Below are positions 18,137 through 26,970 of a stretch of 64,000 nt of DNA, piece by piece. Both the position numbers and the translations under genes were made by a program. The notes below the pieces were generated by a model. That model did not search any database. It saw only the letters and a list, made by a program, of their open reading frames with translations, and was not told where the DNA came from. The stretch spans positions 496,001 to 560,000 of the forward strand of contig NZ_NBIM01000001.1 of the NCBI RefSeq assembly GCF_002242685.1, written 5' to 3'. Positions within the stretch are counted from its first letter, which is position 1; each line of letters begins with the position of its first letter. This DNA comes from Oceanimonas doudoroffii (GTDB lineage: Bacteria; Pseudomonadota; Gammaproteobacteria; Enterobacterales; Aeromonadaceae).

Positions 18137-18913
18137 CTATCGGGTTGGTTTTACCACCGCCCGGCATTTGGGAAACTGCGAACAACCCCAGAACGGTTCA
18201 CCGGCATTGGCGCCCCGCTTGCTTTCCCGCAGCAGCATGCCGGCACCACAGCGCGGGCAGGCTGGTTCGGCGGCCTTGCCGGCCACAATGTTCCTTACAT
18301 GTTTTTTGTGTTTGAGCGCGGTCGCCAGGCCGGGTTTGAGCTTGATTTCTTCCAACAGGGCAATTGCCTCGATGACGTCCTGCCTGCTCAACACCCGTTG
18401 GGTGAACGAGCGAATAAATTCGAGGCCACCCCGGCAATAGGTGACGTTGGGCGGCATCTCGGTCTTGAAGGTGCCGTCGCCGACAAACACGATCAGCGAA
18501 TGAATATGCTCCGGGGACATATTCAGCACCGACTCCAGGGTTTTGGTGTGTTTGTAGTTCTGATGCAGCGGATTCTGAAATTTGGAGGTATGGCGGTAAA
18601 TTTTCTGAGTCCATTGCTTTTGCTGGGTCGAACCGAAAATCCAGCCTTTCATGTTCTTGGTTTCCAGCACGAAAATGCCAAACTCGGACACCAGCACATG
18701 ATCGATCTGGGTGGTACCATCCTCGGTGGGCAGGGTGATATTTTTTAGCAGGGTATATTCATTGCCGGGCAGACGGGACAGCATGCGGTTGACCAGAAAT
18801 TCCCCGAAAAAACCCTTGAACCAGGGGCTCTTAAAGAAAAGAACCAACAGCAGAACGGGGAGTGCATACCAGACGTATGTCATGTAGCTTGCGAAGATAC
18901 TGAATAAGTCCAT
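18137..18913 (-). CDS. NERD-domain protein with N-terminal anchor and C-terminal zinc ribbon
   Basis: A 258-residue protein. Residues 12-28 form a membrane helix. A NERD (nuclease-related) domain follows (about 35-150) with GFFGEFLVNRML, the core acidic pair in TQIDHVLVSEFGIFVLETKN and the conserved Lys, as in restriction-endonuclease-like folds. The C terminus (about 215-255) is a topoisomerase-type C4 zinc ribbon with ACPRCGAG and FWGCSQFPKCR. AAGGAATT lies before the ATG. NERD proteins are proposed nucleases acting on DNA; targets are unknown. Its location next to an AT-rich HNH-like gene hints at a defence-related patch, which is inference. Confidence 0.85.
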   Translation of the reverse strand: MDLFSIFASYMTYVWYALPVLLLVLFFKSPWFKGFFGEFLVNRMLSRLPGNEYTLLKNITLPTEDGTTQIDHVLVSEFGIFVLETKNMKGWIFGSTQQKQWTQKIYRHTSKFQNPLHQNYKHTKTLESVLNMSPEHIHSLIVFVGDGTFKTEMPPNVTYCRGGLEFIRSFTQRVLSRQDVIEAIALLEEIKLKPGLATALKHKKHVRNIVAGKAAEPACPRCGAGMLLRESKRGANAGEPFWGCSQFPKCRAVVKPTR

Positions 18914-18962
18914 TTTAATTCCTTTTGTTTTTTATGGTCTATTAAATGGTGAAGGAATAGGT

Positions 18963-19100
18963 ATGATATTTACGCTTTCCGCCACTGATCTCATAAGCAC
19001 CGGCTACGATACTTTTCAGATTAAATCTGCACTTCAGGCCAAGGGTGATGCTGATTATTTTAATTTACCGTTTGTTATGCTTTACCGCGTGCTTAGTTAA
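18963..19100 (+). CDS. Possible small protein of 45 residues
   Basis: An open frame with AAGGA 7 bases before the ATG and a balanced composition (begins MIFTLSATDLIS, contains NLPFVMLYRVL). It lies in the gap after the divergent NERD gene and overlaps the 3' end of the convergent HNH-like gene by 36 bases. It may be a genuine small gene or the remnant of a larger one. I do not recognise the family. Confidence 0.35.
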   Translation: MIFTLSATDLISTGYDTFQIKSALQAKGDADYFNLPFVMLYRVLS

Positions 19101-19856
19101 TGATGAAAAACCATCAGCCAACTGTTTAAAATCTCCAAGATCTGAAATTGGCACATATAATCTATCTTTATTCAATATTTGAGCAAAGTTTTTCTTGGTT
19201 CTTACTGTATGAATGTCTTTTTCAGAGGAGAAATGGTATAAAATAAGAAATCCATCAACCATAAAATAATAAAGAATTCCATCGTCAAGTTTCTCACCTC
19301 TTTCAAAATTTAAGTCAATCATTGTCTTTCTTATTGCATCTTCGTCTATCTGCCCTGTTTTATCAACGATCCGGATTAGCGATATCTTAAAAAAGTGATC
19401 AAGCCGAAGGGATGTTTGTATCTTTATCTTATTTTCTCGTAGGCAGTGGCAAAGCAAGTGATTTATTTCATCACCTAGGTTGATATGCTTATATTTAGAT
19501 AACCCTGATATAGAAGCGCGCCAAAGTATGGAAATTAGATACAAATAAAATTCTTTAAACCTAAAGTTTTCAAATATCACACAATCTCCACTGCGCTTTA
19601 CTTTTCGTCGATCCTTCAGAAGTCTTGTTCCATATCTCTCAAAAATTTCGCTCAAATATTGCTCGCACTCTCTGCAAAGGAGGTATTCCTTTGGATCAGA
19701 GTTGGTTAATTTAGCTTCGCTTGTTCCACCACAAGTAACCGAAAACAGCTGCCCACGCTTATCTTTCAAACTCTTAAAGTATGAGCGAGGAATAATGTGC
19801 GATTTCTGTAGAGTCTCACTAGCGTTACACATTCGACAATTTTTATCGGTAACCAC
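19065..19856 (-). CDS. HNH-like protein encoded by an AT-rich, probably acquired gene
   Basis: About 263 residues. The N-terminal 70 residues carry a CRMC pair, then KSHIIPRSYF and LLCRECEQY: two CxxC zinc pairs flanking an SHIIPR motif, the pattern of HNH/zinc-ribbon endonuclease-like proteins. The remaining 190 residues are helical and unrecognised. The gene is far more AT-rich than its neighbours and uses rare codons such as ATA and AGA, so transfer is likely. GTG at 19856 is preferred because GGAGAG lies just before it; an upstream in-frame TTG (19868) has no SD. A consensus-like promoter lies upstream. A nuclease or defence role is inferred from the motif only. Confidence 0.72.
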   Translation of the reverse strand: MVTDKNCRMCNASETLQKSHIIPRSYFKSLKDKRGQLFSVTCGGTSEAKLTNSDPKEYLLCRECEQYLSEIFERYGTRLLKDRRKVKRSGDCVIFENFRFKEFYLYLISILWRASISGLSKYKHINLGDEINHLLCHCLRENKIKIQTSLRLDHFFKISLIRIVDKTGQIDEDAIRKTMIDLNFERGEKLDDGILYYFMVDGFLILYHFSSEKDIHTVRTKKNFAQILNKDRLYVPISDLGDFKQLADGFSSLTKHAVKHNKR

Positions 19857-19905
19857 ATTACTCTCCAAGGTGATTCAATTTTATAATAATGCGCATACTT
19901 ATTTC

Positions 19906-19934
19906 TACATACTTGCAGTAGCTGAACAAGTCAA
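19906..19934 (-). promoter_or_regulatory. Promoter of the HNH-like gene
   Basis: On the minus strand TTGACT (19934-19929) is separated by exactly 17 bases from TATGTA (19911-19906), about 50 bases before the start codon. This is a good sigma-70 match in an AT-rich leader. Confidence 0.55.
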
Positions 19935-20404
19935 CATAACCTTTTTATATCAATCAGTTATAGATTTTATCAGCAGGAGTTGACGAAGAATAACCCACAT
20001 GCGCACATATGTTCTGTGGATATCAGCTTTTGCCAGCCACCCACGCTACCGCCGGTGGGTGCAAGGCCACCAAGCTTACCAACACAGTTTTCAAACGCGT
20101 CTATTCTGGCCGCTGGAAGTCGGTAGGGCAATTGCAAAAAGGTTTAAGTGAGATGCAAACTGCTTTGGTGGTGGTTTTATGAGCGGTTTGGGTTGTATGT
20201 GAAGTGTGGTCGCTGCCTACAGGCGATCTCGCTGTCAGCTGAGGAGGGCAGAGTAAGCTGCTCCAGCGTACCCTCTGCGCCATGGATAGCGCAGCGGAGC
20301 CTCCAGGGAGGGATTCACGGCGTGTCGCTGGAGTGGTTACGGTGCCCGACGATTTTGCACGGATTGTCAGACACCTTGCTGTGCTTCAGGTTACGGCGTG
20401 GTAA
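19935..20404. other. Long intergenic region with hairpins
   Basis: No gene is supported. AT-rich sequence ends near 20000, marking a composition boundary. A hairpin CACCCAC / GTGGGTG lies at 20038-20061 and a complex repeat-like element at 20261-20333. Small frames in both directions lack SD sites and family features. Confidence 0.5.
20261..20333. repeat. Structured intergenic repeat-like element
   Basis: The ends CTCCAGCG and CGCTGGAG are perfectly complementary, and inside are nested arms TGCGC/GCGCA around CATGGATA and CCTCC/GGAGG. The phrases CATGGATAGCGCAG and GGGATTCACGGCGTG resemble palindromic intergenic repeats known from several gammaproteobacteria. Only one copy is seen here; repeat status is from memory. 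Confidence 0.45.
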
Positions 20405-21649
20405 TCAGTCTTCTCCCACGCCGCGCAGCAGGCGGCGTATATAGATCCAGAGCAGCAGGGCGATAAAGGGCACCGAGATACTTAACCCCGCTTCCATCAG
20501 GTGGCGGTATTCTTCGTTTTCCACCAGGTTGCGCAGGGTGCGGTCTAGCAGGTCAAAGGCGTAGTAGGTCACCACGATAATGGAGAAGCTTTCCAGTTTG
20601 GCCTGCAGCCGCAGTTGTTCACCGGCGCGTTTGCTCAGGCTGCTGAGCATGTCGCGGTTTTGCTGCTCCACCGACAGATCCACCTGGGAGCGCACCAATT
20701 GAGTGGTGCGGGCTAGGCGGCGGGAGAGCTGCTCAATGCGTTGGCCGGCGGCGCGGCAGGTGCGGGTGGCCGGGTCGAGCCGCCTGTCCATAAACTGCTC
20801 CACGGTCTGGCGGCCTTCTATGCGGGTTTCCCGCAGCTCGGCAATGCGCTTGTTGACCAGGGTAAAGTAGGCCTCTGCCGCCGAGAAACGGTTGGAGGTC
20901 TGGGCCGAGAGGGCTTCCAGCCGCTCGGCCAGATCCATGAGCTGATGCAGCAGTTTTGAAGGTTCTTCCGTTGCCACTCGGGTGGAGAGCTCCACCAGCT
21001 CGTTTTCCAGCTGGTTGATCACCGGCACCACCTTGTTGGCCAGGGGCAGGGCCAGCAGGGCAATATGGCGGTAGGTTTCTATTTCGTAAATGCGTTGCAG
21101 CAGGCGGCCGGCCTGGCGCAGTTGCAGGCCCCGGTCTTCCACCAGCACCCGCACCAGGCCGCTGTCTTCCCGCGGGTAGAAGTCGGTCCAGATCTGGCCC
21201 ACCTTCGACATCACCAGCGAGCTGTTGACCTGGTGCTCGCCAAAATGCTGTTCCAGCCAGGCCTGCTCGTTTGCCTCGCTTTGGTGATCGCGAAACAGAA
21301 TTTCGGCGCCACACAAAAAGCTGCCCGGGGCGGAATCCAGCCAGGCTGGCGGCAGTTGCGGCAGCTCCAGCCGGTTAAGGGCGGTCAGGGTAAGGGTATA
21401 GAACTCGTGGTGGGCCTCAAAACGCAGGGTCAGCTGGTCGTTCTCGCCCTGCCAGAAGCGCGATTTGCCGGTGGTTTCCCGCAGTTCCAGCAGGTCGCTC
21501 AGCCGGGCCACGCTGGCTTTTATTTCGCTCAGTGGAACGTCATCGTAGGTAACCGCAATATGGCGCATGCCCAGCGGGCCCTGCAGTTCCTGAAAGGGCC
21601 GGGCGTGCACCTCGGCAATAATTTGCTCCCGCAACGGGTGACTGTGCAT
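20405..21649 (-). CDS. DUF3422 family protein
   Basis: A 414-residue protein starting MHSHPLREQIIAEVHARP, the family hallmark. A long alpha-helical, probably coiled middle (about 150-340) is followed by two C-terminal transmembrane helices (about 358-375 and 388-408) separated by a short charged loop. AAAAGGAG precedes the ATG. DUF3422 proteins are widespread, uncharacterised membrane proteins in Proteobacteria. It is monocistronic here. Confidence 0.88.
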   Translation of the reverse strand: MHSHPLREQIIAEVHARPFQELQGPLGMRHIAVTYDDVPLSEIKASVARLSDLLELRETTGKSRFWQGENDQLTLRFEAHHEFYTLTLTALNRLELPQLPPAWLDSAPGSFLCGAEILFRDHQSEANEQAWLEQHFGEHQVNSSLVMSKVGQIWTDFYPREDSGLVRVLVEDRGLQLRQAGRLLQRIYEIETYRHIALLALPLANKVVPVINQLENELVELSTRVATEEPSKLLHQLMDLAERLEALSAQTSNRFSAAEAYFTLVNKRIAELRETRIEGRQTVEQFMDRRLDPATRTCRAAGQRIEQLSRRLARTTQLVRSQVDLSVEQQNRDMLSSLSKRAGEQLRLQAKLESFSIIVVTYYAFDLLDRTLRNLVENEEYRHLMEAGLSISVPFIALLLWIYIRRLLRGVGED

Positions 21650-22008
21650 TGATACTCCTTTTCGTGCTGTCAGTCAGGGGCGGGTAATTTAGCAGATTTT
21701 GTGACGGGGCTCTTGTTTTTTGGGCGGAAGGAGGCGGCGGTGGAATGTTGGAATTCGCTGCGCTCATTCCAACCTGCGTCCTGCCTGGGCTCCCGCCTTG
21801 GCGGGAGTGATGATTGAAGGGGTGGGTAAGCAGGGGTAGGTTGCCGATGAGCGGAGCGAATCGCAACACGCAGGAGGCGGTGGAATGTTGGAAATCGCTG
21901 CGCTCATTCCAACCTACGTTCTGCCCTGGGCTCCCGCCTTCGCGGGAGTGACGGAGAAAAGGCGGGAGCGACGGTGGGTTGCCAGTCCCCAGTCCCCAGT
22001 CCCCGGGG
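21650..22008. repeat. Intergenic repeat block with duplicated 80-base unit
   Basis: Two near-identical direct copies lie at 21731-21810 and 21874-21951. Each contains the palindrome GTTGGAAT..CGCTGCGCTC..ATTCCAAC (21747-21773, 21887-21913) followed by CTCCCGCC-TT-GGCGGGAG type stems. An inverted relative with GATGAGCGGAGCGAATC sits at 21836-21867, and three tandem AGTCCCC units at 21984-22004. A further palindrome with the same CGCTGCGCTCAT core occurs at 30767-30804. No gene is seen. Confidence 0.7.
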
Positions 22009-23454
22009 TTACCAGCCGTTTTCGGCCAGCTCTCTGGGGTAGCCGCGGGCCTCGGCAAGCCTGATGGCGAGGCTTTCCACCTCGGCGGCGCTTTGTCGTT
22101 GGCTCAGCGCCAGATCCGGGCTGAGCGGGCCCTGGCTTGCGAGCCAGCCCAGCTCGGTGAGCTTGGCCACAATGCGGTCGGCGGCGGTAAGGGCGGAGCT
22201 GGCCTTTACAATTTCCACCCGGGCGTAGTGGTGTCCCTCAAAAGAGACATCGGCGGCGCGCAGTTTGGGATCACTGCCCGGTATCTGCTGGGCGCCAAAC
22301 AACGGCTTGCCGGCCGGGGTGGCGCGGGCAAAATCCGGCAGCAGCCGGGCCAGGTGATCGATGGCGCGCCGAGTGCGGGCCTCGGTGTCGTTCAGGCTCC
22401 AGCCGTTATCCAGCTGGTGGCGATAGGCGTCGGGCAAGCGCGGCTGGGCACTGTGCTCGGGGCTGGCCACCAGGCCGTTCTTGAACAGGGTGATGCTGTC
22501 GGTCATGCCGTGCAGCTGAAACAGGCCACCGGGGTAGGGGGTGAGCTGGGCCATGCCCTGGGGGGTGCCGCGCTCGCCGTGAAAAATCACCTCGGGCCAG
22601 TCGGCGGCGCCGGGCCAGCGGGCCAGGTAGGCGGCCTTGTATTCCACCAGCCGCTCGCGCCGGTAGCCGGCCATGTCGTCCACCAGGCCGGTGCGAAAGC
22701 CGCAGGCGTTCACCAGAAAGTCCACTTCATCCACCCGCTCGCCGCCGGGGCCCACGCTCTGCACGTGCCAGCTGCATTCGTGCTGCTCAAGGCGAATGGC
22801 CCGCGTGTTCAGGCGCAGGTCGCACAGGGGCGACTCGCTTAAGGCCTGGGTAGCGGTGGCGGCCATGCGAAACAGGCTCCAGCCGTATTCCTGCACCAGG
22901 ATCAGCGGAAACTTGAGCTGGCTGGCATCCAGCTGCCGTGCCAGCGGAATCATCCAGTCGTCGTGAGTCTGTGCCCGGTCCGGCAGCGGCCGGCTGGCCA
23001 GGGCTTCGAACTCTTCCCGGTGATAACAGCGGTAGTAATCGTCCGGCTCGCCCAGCACGCGGTTGGCGGGATCTTCGTTCACCAGCAATTGATATTCCCG
23101 TGTCACCTGGCGCAGCCGGGGCAGCAGGGCCTCGGGATCGCCCGCATCGGTCACCGGCACCGCAATCACGGTCGGGCGGCGGTTAATGCTGTGGGGGTAG
23201 GCCCGCACCGAGGCAATGGACTGGCGCAGCAGGGTCAGGCACTGCTCGTCGCTGATTTCCCGGTAGAGGTTGCCTCCGGCATGCAGGTGGCAGATGGGGG
23301 GGCCGTTTACCAGGCCGGTGCCGCTTTCCAGCAGCAGGGTGTGAATGCCCATGTCGGTCAGTCGCAGTGCTACTGTGGCGCCGGCAATGCCGCCTCCCAG
23401 AATGCCAACCCTCAGCGGGCGCTGGGCAAAAGCGGCGCAAGATGTTGTATTCAT
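22009..23454 (-). CDS. FAD-dependent oxidoreductase (DAO-like)
   Basis: A 481-residue flavoprotein. The FAD Rossmann motif is VGILGGGIAGATVALRL (about residues 16-32) with the acidic strand end LLLESG. The NACGFRTGLVDD stretch resembles the second FAD contact of D-amino-acid-oxidase-type enzymes. The C-terminal 60 residues are helical and specific to this group. It follows mfd on the same strand, 78 bases away, with a GC hairpin between. The substrate is unknown; I recall no characterised member. Confidence 0.75.
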   Translation of the reverse strand: MNTTSCAAFAQRPLRVGILGGGIAGATVALRLTDMGIHTLLLESGTGLVNGPPICHLHAGGNLYREISDEQCLTLLRQSIASVRAYPHSINRRPTVIAVPVTDAGDPEALLPRLRQVTREYQLLVNEDPANRVLGEPDDYYRCYHREEFEALASRPLPDRAQTHDDWMIPLARQLDASQLKFPLILVQEYGWSLFRMAATATQALSESPLCDLRLNTRAIRLEQHECSWHVQSVGPGGERVDEVDFLVNACGFRTGLVDDMAGYRRERLVEYKAAYLARWPGAADWPEVIFHGERGTPQGMAQLTPYPGGLFQLHGMTDSITLFKNGLVASPEHSAQPRLPDAYRHQLDNGWSLNDTEARTRRAIDHLARLLPDFARATPAGKPLFGAQQIPGSDPKLRAADVSFEGHHYARVEIVKASSALTAADRIVAKLTELGWLASQGPLSPDLALSQRQSAAEVESLAIRLAEARGYPRELAENGW

Positions 23455-23479
23455 TACGTCTCGGTCAGGATGATGGTTT

Positions 23480-23500
23480 AGCGCCGGCGTGGCCGGCGCT
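23480..23500. terminator. GC-rich hairpin between mfd and the FAD oxidoreductase gene
   Basis: AGCGCCGGC / GCCGGCGCT, a perfect 9-bp stem with a 3-base loop. No T-run follows in the minus-strand direction, so it may be a pause or stability element and not a true terminator. Confidence 0.35.
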
Positions 23501-23532
23501 GTTATGTTGAGTCCCGTCCGTGGGAGTGCGCA

Positions 23533-26500
23533 TCAGGCCTGATGCGCGGCAAATTCATTGAGCATGTCGCCCACCAGGGCCAGCCGGGCCTTGGCATCAT
23601 GGCTTGGAATGGCAAAGCGCAGTTTGCTCGGCCCCTCCATTTTGTAGATGCGAGGCTGGCTTTGCAACAGGCCCACCAGATAGCCGGGGTCGACCCTGGC
23701 GTCCTGGCCAAAGCTGATGGTGCCCCCTTGAGGGCCGGCGTCAATTTTCTCAATGCCAAGGCCGCTGGCCTTTGCCTTGAGGGCGGAGAGGGCAATCAGA
23801 TTCTTGCCCGGCTCGGGCAGCAGGCCAAAGCGGTCTATCAGCTCCACCTGCAGCTCGCGCAGCGCGGCGTCGTGTTCGGCGGCGGCAATGCGCTTATACA
23901 TGGAAAGACGCATGTTAACGTCGGGAATGTAGTCGTCCGGCAGCAGGGCGGGCAGGCGCAGTTCAATTTCGGTCTGGCTGCCCAGCAGCTGATCCAGCGC
24001 CGGCTCCTTGCCCGACTGCAGCGCCTTCACCGCCTGCTCCAGCATCTCCATGTAAAGACTGAAGCCAATGGCGGTGATCTGGCCGCTTTGCTCGTCGCCC
24101 AGCAGCTCGCCGGCGCCACGAATTTCCAGGTCATGGGTGGCCAGGGCAAAGCCGGCGCCCAGATCTTCCAGGGCGGCAATGGCCTCGAGCCGTTTTTTGG
24201 CGTCCGTGGTCATGCGCTTGGGGTGAGGGGTAAGCAAATAGGCATAGGCCTGGTGGTGGGAACGTCCCACCCGGCCGCGCAGCTGGTGCAGCTGAGCCAG
24301 GCCCAGCTTGTCGGCCCGGTCCATGATAATGGTGTTGGCACTGGGCACGTCGATGCCGGTTTCAATAATGGTGGAGCACAGCAGCACGTTAAAGCGCTGG
24401 TGGTAGAAGTCCGACATCACCTTTTCCAGCTCGCGCTCGCGCATCTGGCCGTGGGCGATGCCAATGCGGGCCTCGGGCACCAGGGTGCGCAGGGCGTCCA
24501 GGCTGTTTTCGATGGTCTGCACCTCGTTGTGCAGGTAATAGACCTGACCACCCCGCTTGAGCTCCCGCAAAATGGCCTCGCGGATCACGGTGGCGTCCGA
24601 CTCGCGCACAAAGGTCTTTACCGCCAGCCGTTTGGCCGGCGGGGTGGCGATAATGGACAAGTCACGCATGCCGCCCATGGCCATGTTCAGGGTGCGGGGA
24701 ATAGGGGTGGCGGTGAGCGTTAAAATGTCCACGTCGGCGCGCAGGGCCTTGATCTTGTCTTTCTGGCGCACGCCAAAGCGGTGCTCTTCGTCCACGATCA
24801 GCAGGCCGAGGTCTTTAAAGCGCACGTCCTGGCTCAGCAGCTTGTGGGTGCCGATGACAATGTCGATGCTGCCGTCCGCCATTCCTGCCAGGGCCTTGTC
24901 CTGCTCCTTGCCGGTCTTGAAGCGGCTGATCAGCTCCACCTTGACCGGCCAGTTGGCAAAGCGGTCGCGAAAGTTGTCGTAATGCTGTTGCGCCAGCAGG
25001 GTGGTGGGCACCAGCACTGCCACCTGCTTGCCGCCGTGCACCGCCACAAAGGCGGCGCGCATGGCCACTTCGGTCTTGCCAAAGCCCACGTCGCCGCACA
25101 CCAGCCGGTCCATGGCCTTGGGTTGGGTCATGTCGGTGAGCACGGCGTTGATGGCCTTGAGCTGATCGTCGGTTTCCTCAAAGGGAAAGGCGTCGCAAAA
25201 CTGGCGGTAGGCGCTTTTGTCGTGAGCAATGGCCTGGCCCGGCTTGGCGGCCCGCCGGGCGTACACGTCGAGCAGCTCGGCGGCCACGTCGCGCACCTTT
25301 TCGGCGGCCTTGCGCTTGGCCTTGGCCCAGGCGTCGTTACCCAGACGGTTCAGGGTGGGGTCGTCGGCGCCACTGTAGCGGCCCACCAGGTGCAGGGCGG
25401 TGACCGGCACATAGAGCTTGTCGCCGCCGGCATATTCCAGGGTCAGGTATTCCGACTTCATGCCGCCGGCGTTCAAGGTCTGCAGGCCCATATAGCGACC
25501 CACGCCGTGATCCAGGTGCACCACCGGTTGACCGATGGACAGCTCCGCCAGGTTGCGGATCAGGGTGTCCGGGCTCAGGCTGGCGGATTTTTCCCGCCGC
25601 CGGCGCTGAATGACCCGGCCGCCGAGCAGATCGCCCTCGCAGATCAGCGCAAATTCCTCATTCAGCACAAAGCCCTGGGCCAGCGGCCCCACCACCAGGC
25701 CAATTTTGTCTTTACCGCGGGCAAAGTCGTTCAGACTGTCGACCGGCGTGAACTTCAGCGGTGAGCCCGCCAGCAGTTCGGTCAGGGCCTCGCGGCGACC
25801 GGCGCTTTCCACCGAGAACAGAACGCGCCCGGCAAACTGCTGACAAAAGCCAAGCAGTCGCGCCAAGGGCTCGGTTTTCTGGTGCTCCACTTCAAGCTCG
25901 GGCAGTACCCGCACCGGCGCATTGACCCGATCGCCTTTTTCCAGCACCGGCTCCTGGCTCAGTTGCAGCCGGGGCCAGCGATTGAGCTGGTGCATCAGGG
26001 CATCGGGCTTTAAATAGAGCTCGTCGGGGGCCAGCAGCGGCCGCAGCAGATCGTGGCGGCGGTCTTCATAGCGCTCGTTTACATCCCGCCAGAAATCCTG
26101 GGCGGCCGGCTCCATGTCGCCCACCGCCAGCACCTGCATGGTCTCGGGCAGGGCGTCGAACAGGGTCTGGGTCTGTTCAAAAAACAGCGGGAAATAATAT
26201 TCAATGCCCGGCGGCAGCTGGCCCTGGCTCACGCGGTGATAAAGCGACTCCGGCTCGTTGCGCAGGGCAAAGCGCTCTCTATACTGGCCGCGAAAGCGCT
26301 CAATGGCGGCGCTGTCGGTGGGGAACTCCCGGGCCGGCAGCAGCCGCACTTCCTTCACCTTGTCGCGGGAGCGCTGGGTGTCGGGATCAAAGGGGCGCAG
26401 GGTGTCGATTTCATCATCAAAAAAGTCGATGCGCACCGGCTCCTCGGCGCCCATGGGGAACAGGTCGAGCAGCGCCCCCCGGGCGGCGAATTCGCCGTGC

Positions 26501-26970
26501 TCCAGCACCTGCTCCACGGCGCGGTAGCCGGCCTGCTCCAGGCGCTGGCGCAAATGATGCAAATCGAGCCGGTCGCCCACCTTCAGCAGCAGGCTGTTCT
26601 GCTCCAGCCAGTCTCGCGGCGGGGTGCGCAGCATCAGGGTGGTGACCGGCACAATCAGCAGGCCCCGGCTCAGTGCCGGCAGGCCGTAGAGGGTTTCCAG
26701 CCGCTGGGAGATAATGTCCTGGTGCGGCGAGAACTGATCAAAGGGCAGGGTTTCCCAGTCGGGCAGCAGCTGCACCGGCAGGCTGGCATCGTTTAGCAGG
26801 TGGCGTACTTCCTGCTCCAGGCGCAGGGCGGTGGGGGTGTCGGGCACCACCAGCAACACGCGCTGGGATTGCCGTTTAACCTGGCCGGCAATGGCCAGGG
26901 CCAGGCTGCTGCCGATCAGGCCGCCCAGGCTGGCCCTGGGCTTGGGAGTGGGGCTGGAAATGTCAATCAT
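23533..26970 (-). CDS. mfd: Transcription-repair coupling factor
   Basis: A 1145-residue DNA translocase that removes RNA polymerase stalled at lesions and recruits UvrA. Length matches E. coli Mfd (1148). An N-terminal UvrB-like module precedes the RNAP-interaction domain (about 480-550, LDHGVGRYMGLQTL). The helicase motors carry Walker A GDVGFGKTEVAMRAA, the DEEH box (IVDEEHRFGVRQ), motif III TLTATPIPRTLNMA and motif VI QLRGRVGRSHHQAYAYLL. The start overlaps the stop of the upstream PilZ-like gene by 4 bases (ATGA). Confidence 0.98.
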   Translation of the reverse strand: MIDISSPTPKPRASLGGLIGSSLALAIAGQVKRQSQRVLLVVPDTPTALRLEQEVRHLLNDASLPVQLLPDWETLPFDQFSPHQDIISQRLETLYGLPALSRGLLIVPVTTLMLRTPPRDWLEQNSLLLKVGDRLDLHHLRQRLEQAGYRAVEQVLEHGEFAARGALLDLFPMGAEEPVRIDFFDDEIDTLRPFDPDTQRSRDKVKEVRLLPAREFPTDSAAIERFRGQYRERFALRNEPESLYHRVSQGQLPPGIEYYFPLFFEQTQTLFDALPETMQVLAVGDMEPAAQDFWRDVNERYEDRRHDLLRPLLAPDELYLKPDALMHQLNRWPRLQLSQEPVLEKGDRVNAPVRVLPELEVEHQKTEPLARLLGFCQQFAGRVLFSVESAGRREALTELLAGSPLKFTPVDSLNDFARGKDKIGLVVGPLAQGFVLNEEFALICEGDLLGGRVIQRRRREKSASLSPDTLIRNLAELSIGQPVVHLDHGVGRYMGLQTLNAGGMKSEYLTLEYAGGDKLYVPVTALHLVGRYSGADDPTLNRLGNDAWAKAKRKAAEKVRDVAAELLDVYARRAAKPGQAIAHDKSAYRQFCDAFPFEETDDQLKAINAVLTDMTQPKAMDRLVCGDVGFGKTEVAMRAAFVAVHGGKQVAVLVPTTLLAQQHYDNFRDRFANWPVKVELISRFKTGKEQDKALAGMADGSIDIVIGTHKLLSQDVRFKDLGLLIVDEEHRFGVRQKDKIKALRADVDILTLTATPIPRTLNMAMGGMRDLSIIATPPAKRLAVKTFVRESDATVIREAILRELKRGGQVYYLHNEVQTIENSLDALRTLVPEARIGIAHGQMRERELEKVMSDFYHQRFNVLLCSTIIETGIDVPSANTIIMDRADKLGLAQLHQLRGRVGRSHHQAYAYLLTPHPKRMTTDAKKRLEAIAALEDLGAGFALATHDLEIRGAGELLGDEQSGQITAIGFSLYMEMLEQAVKALQSGKEPALDQLLGSQTEIELRLPALLPDDYIPDVNMRLSMYKRIAAAEHDAALRELQVELIDRFGLLPEPGKNLIALSALKAKASGLGIEKIDAGPQGGTISFGQDARVDPGYLVGLLQSQPRIYKMEGPSKLRFAIPSHDAKARLALVGDMLNEFAAHQA

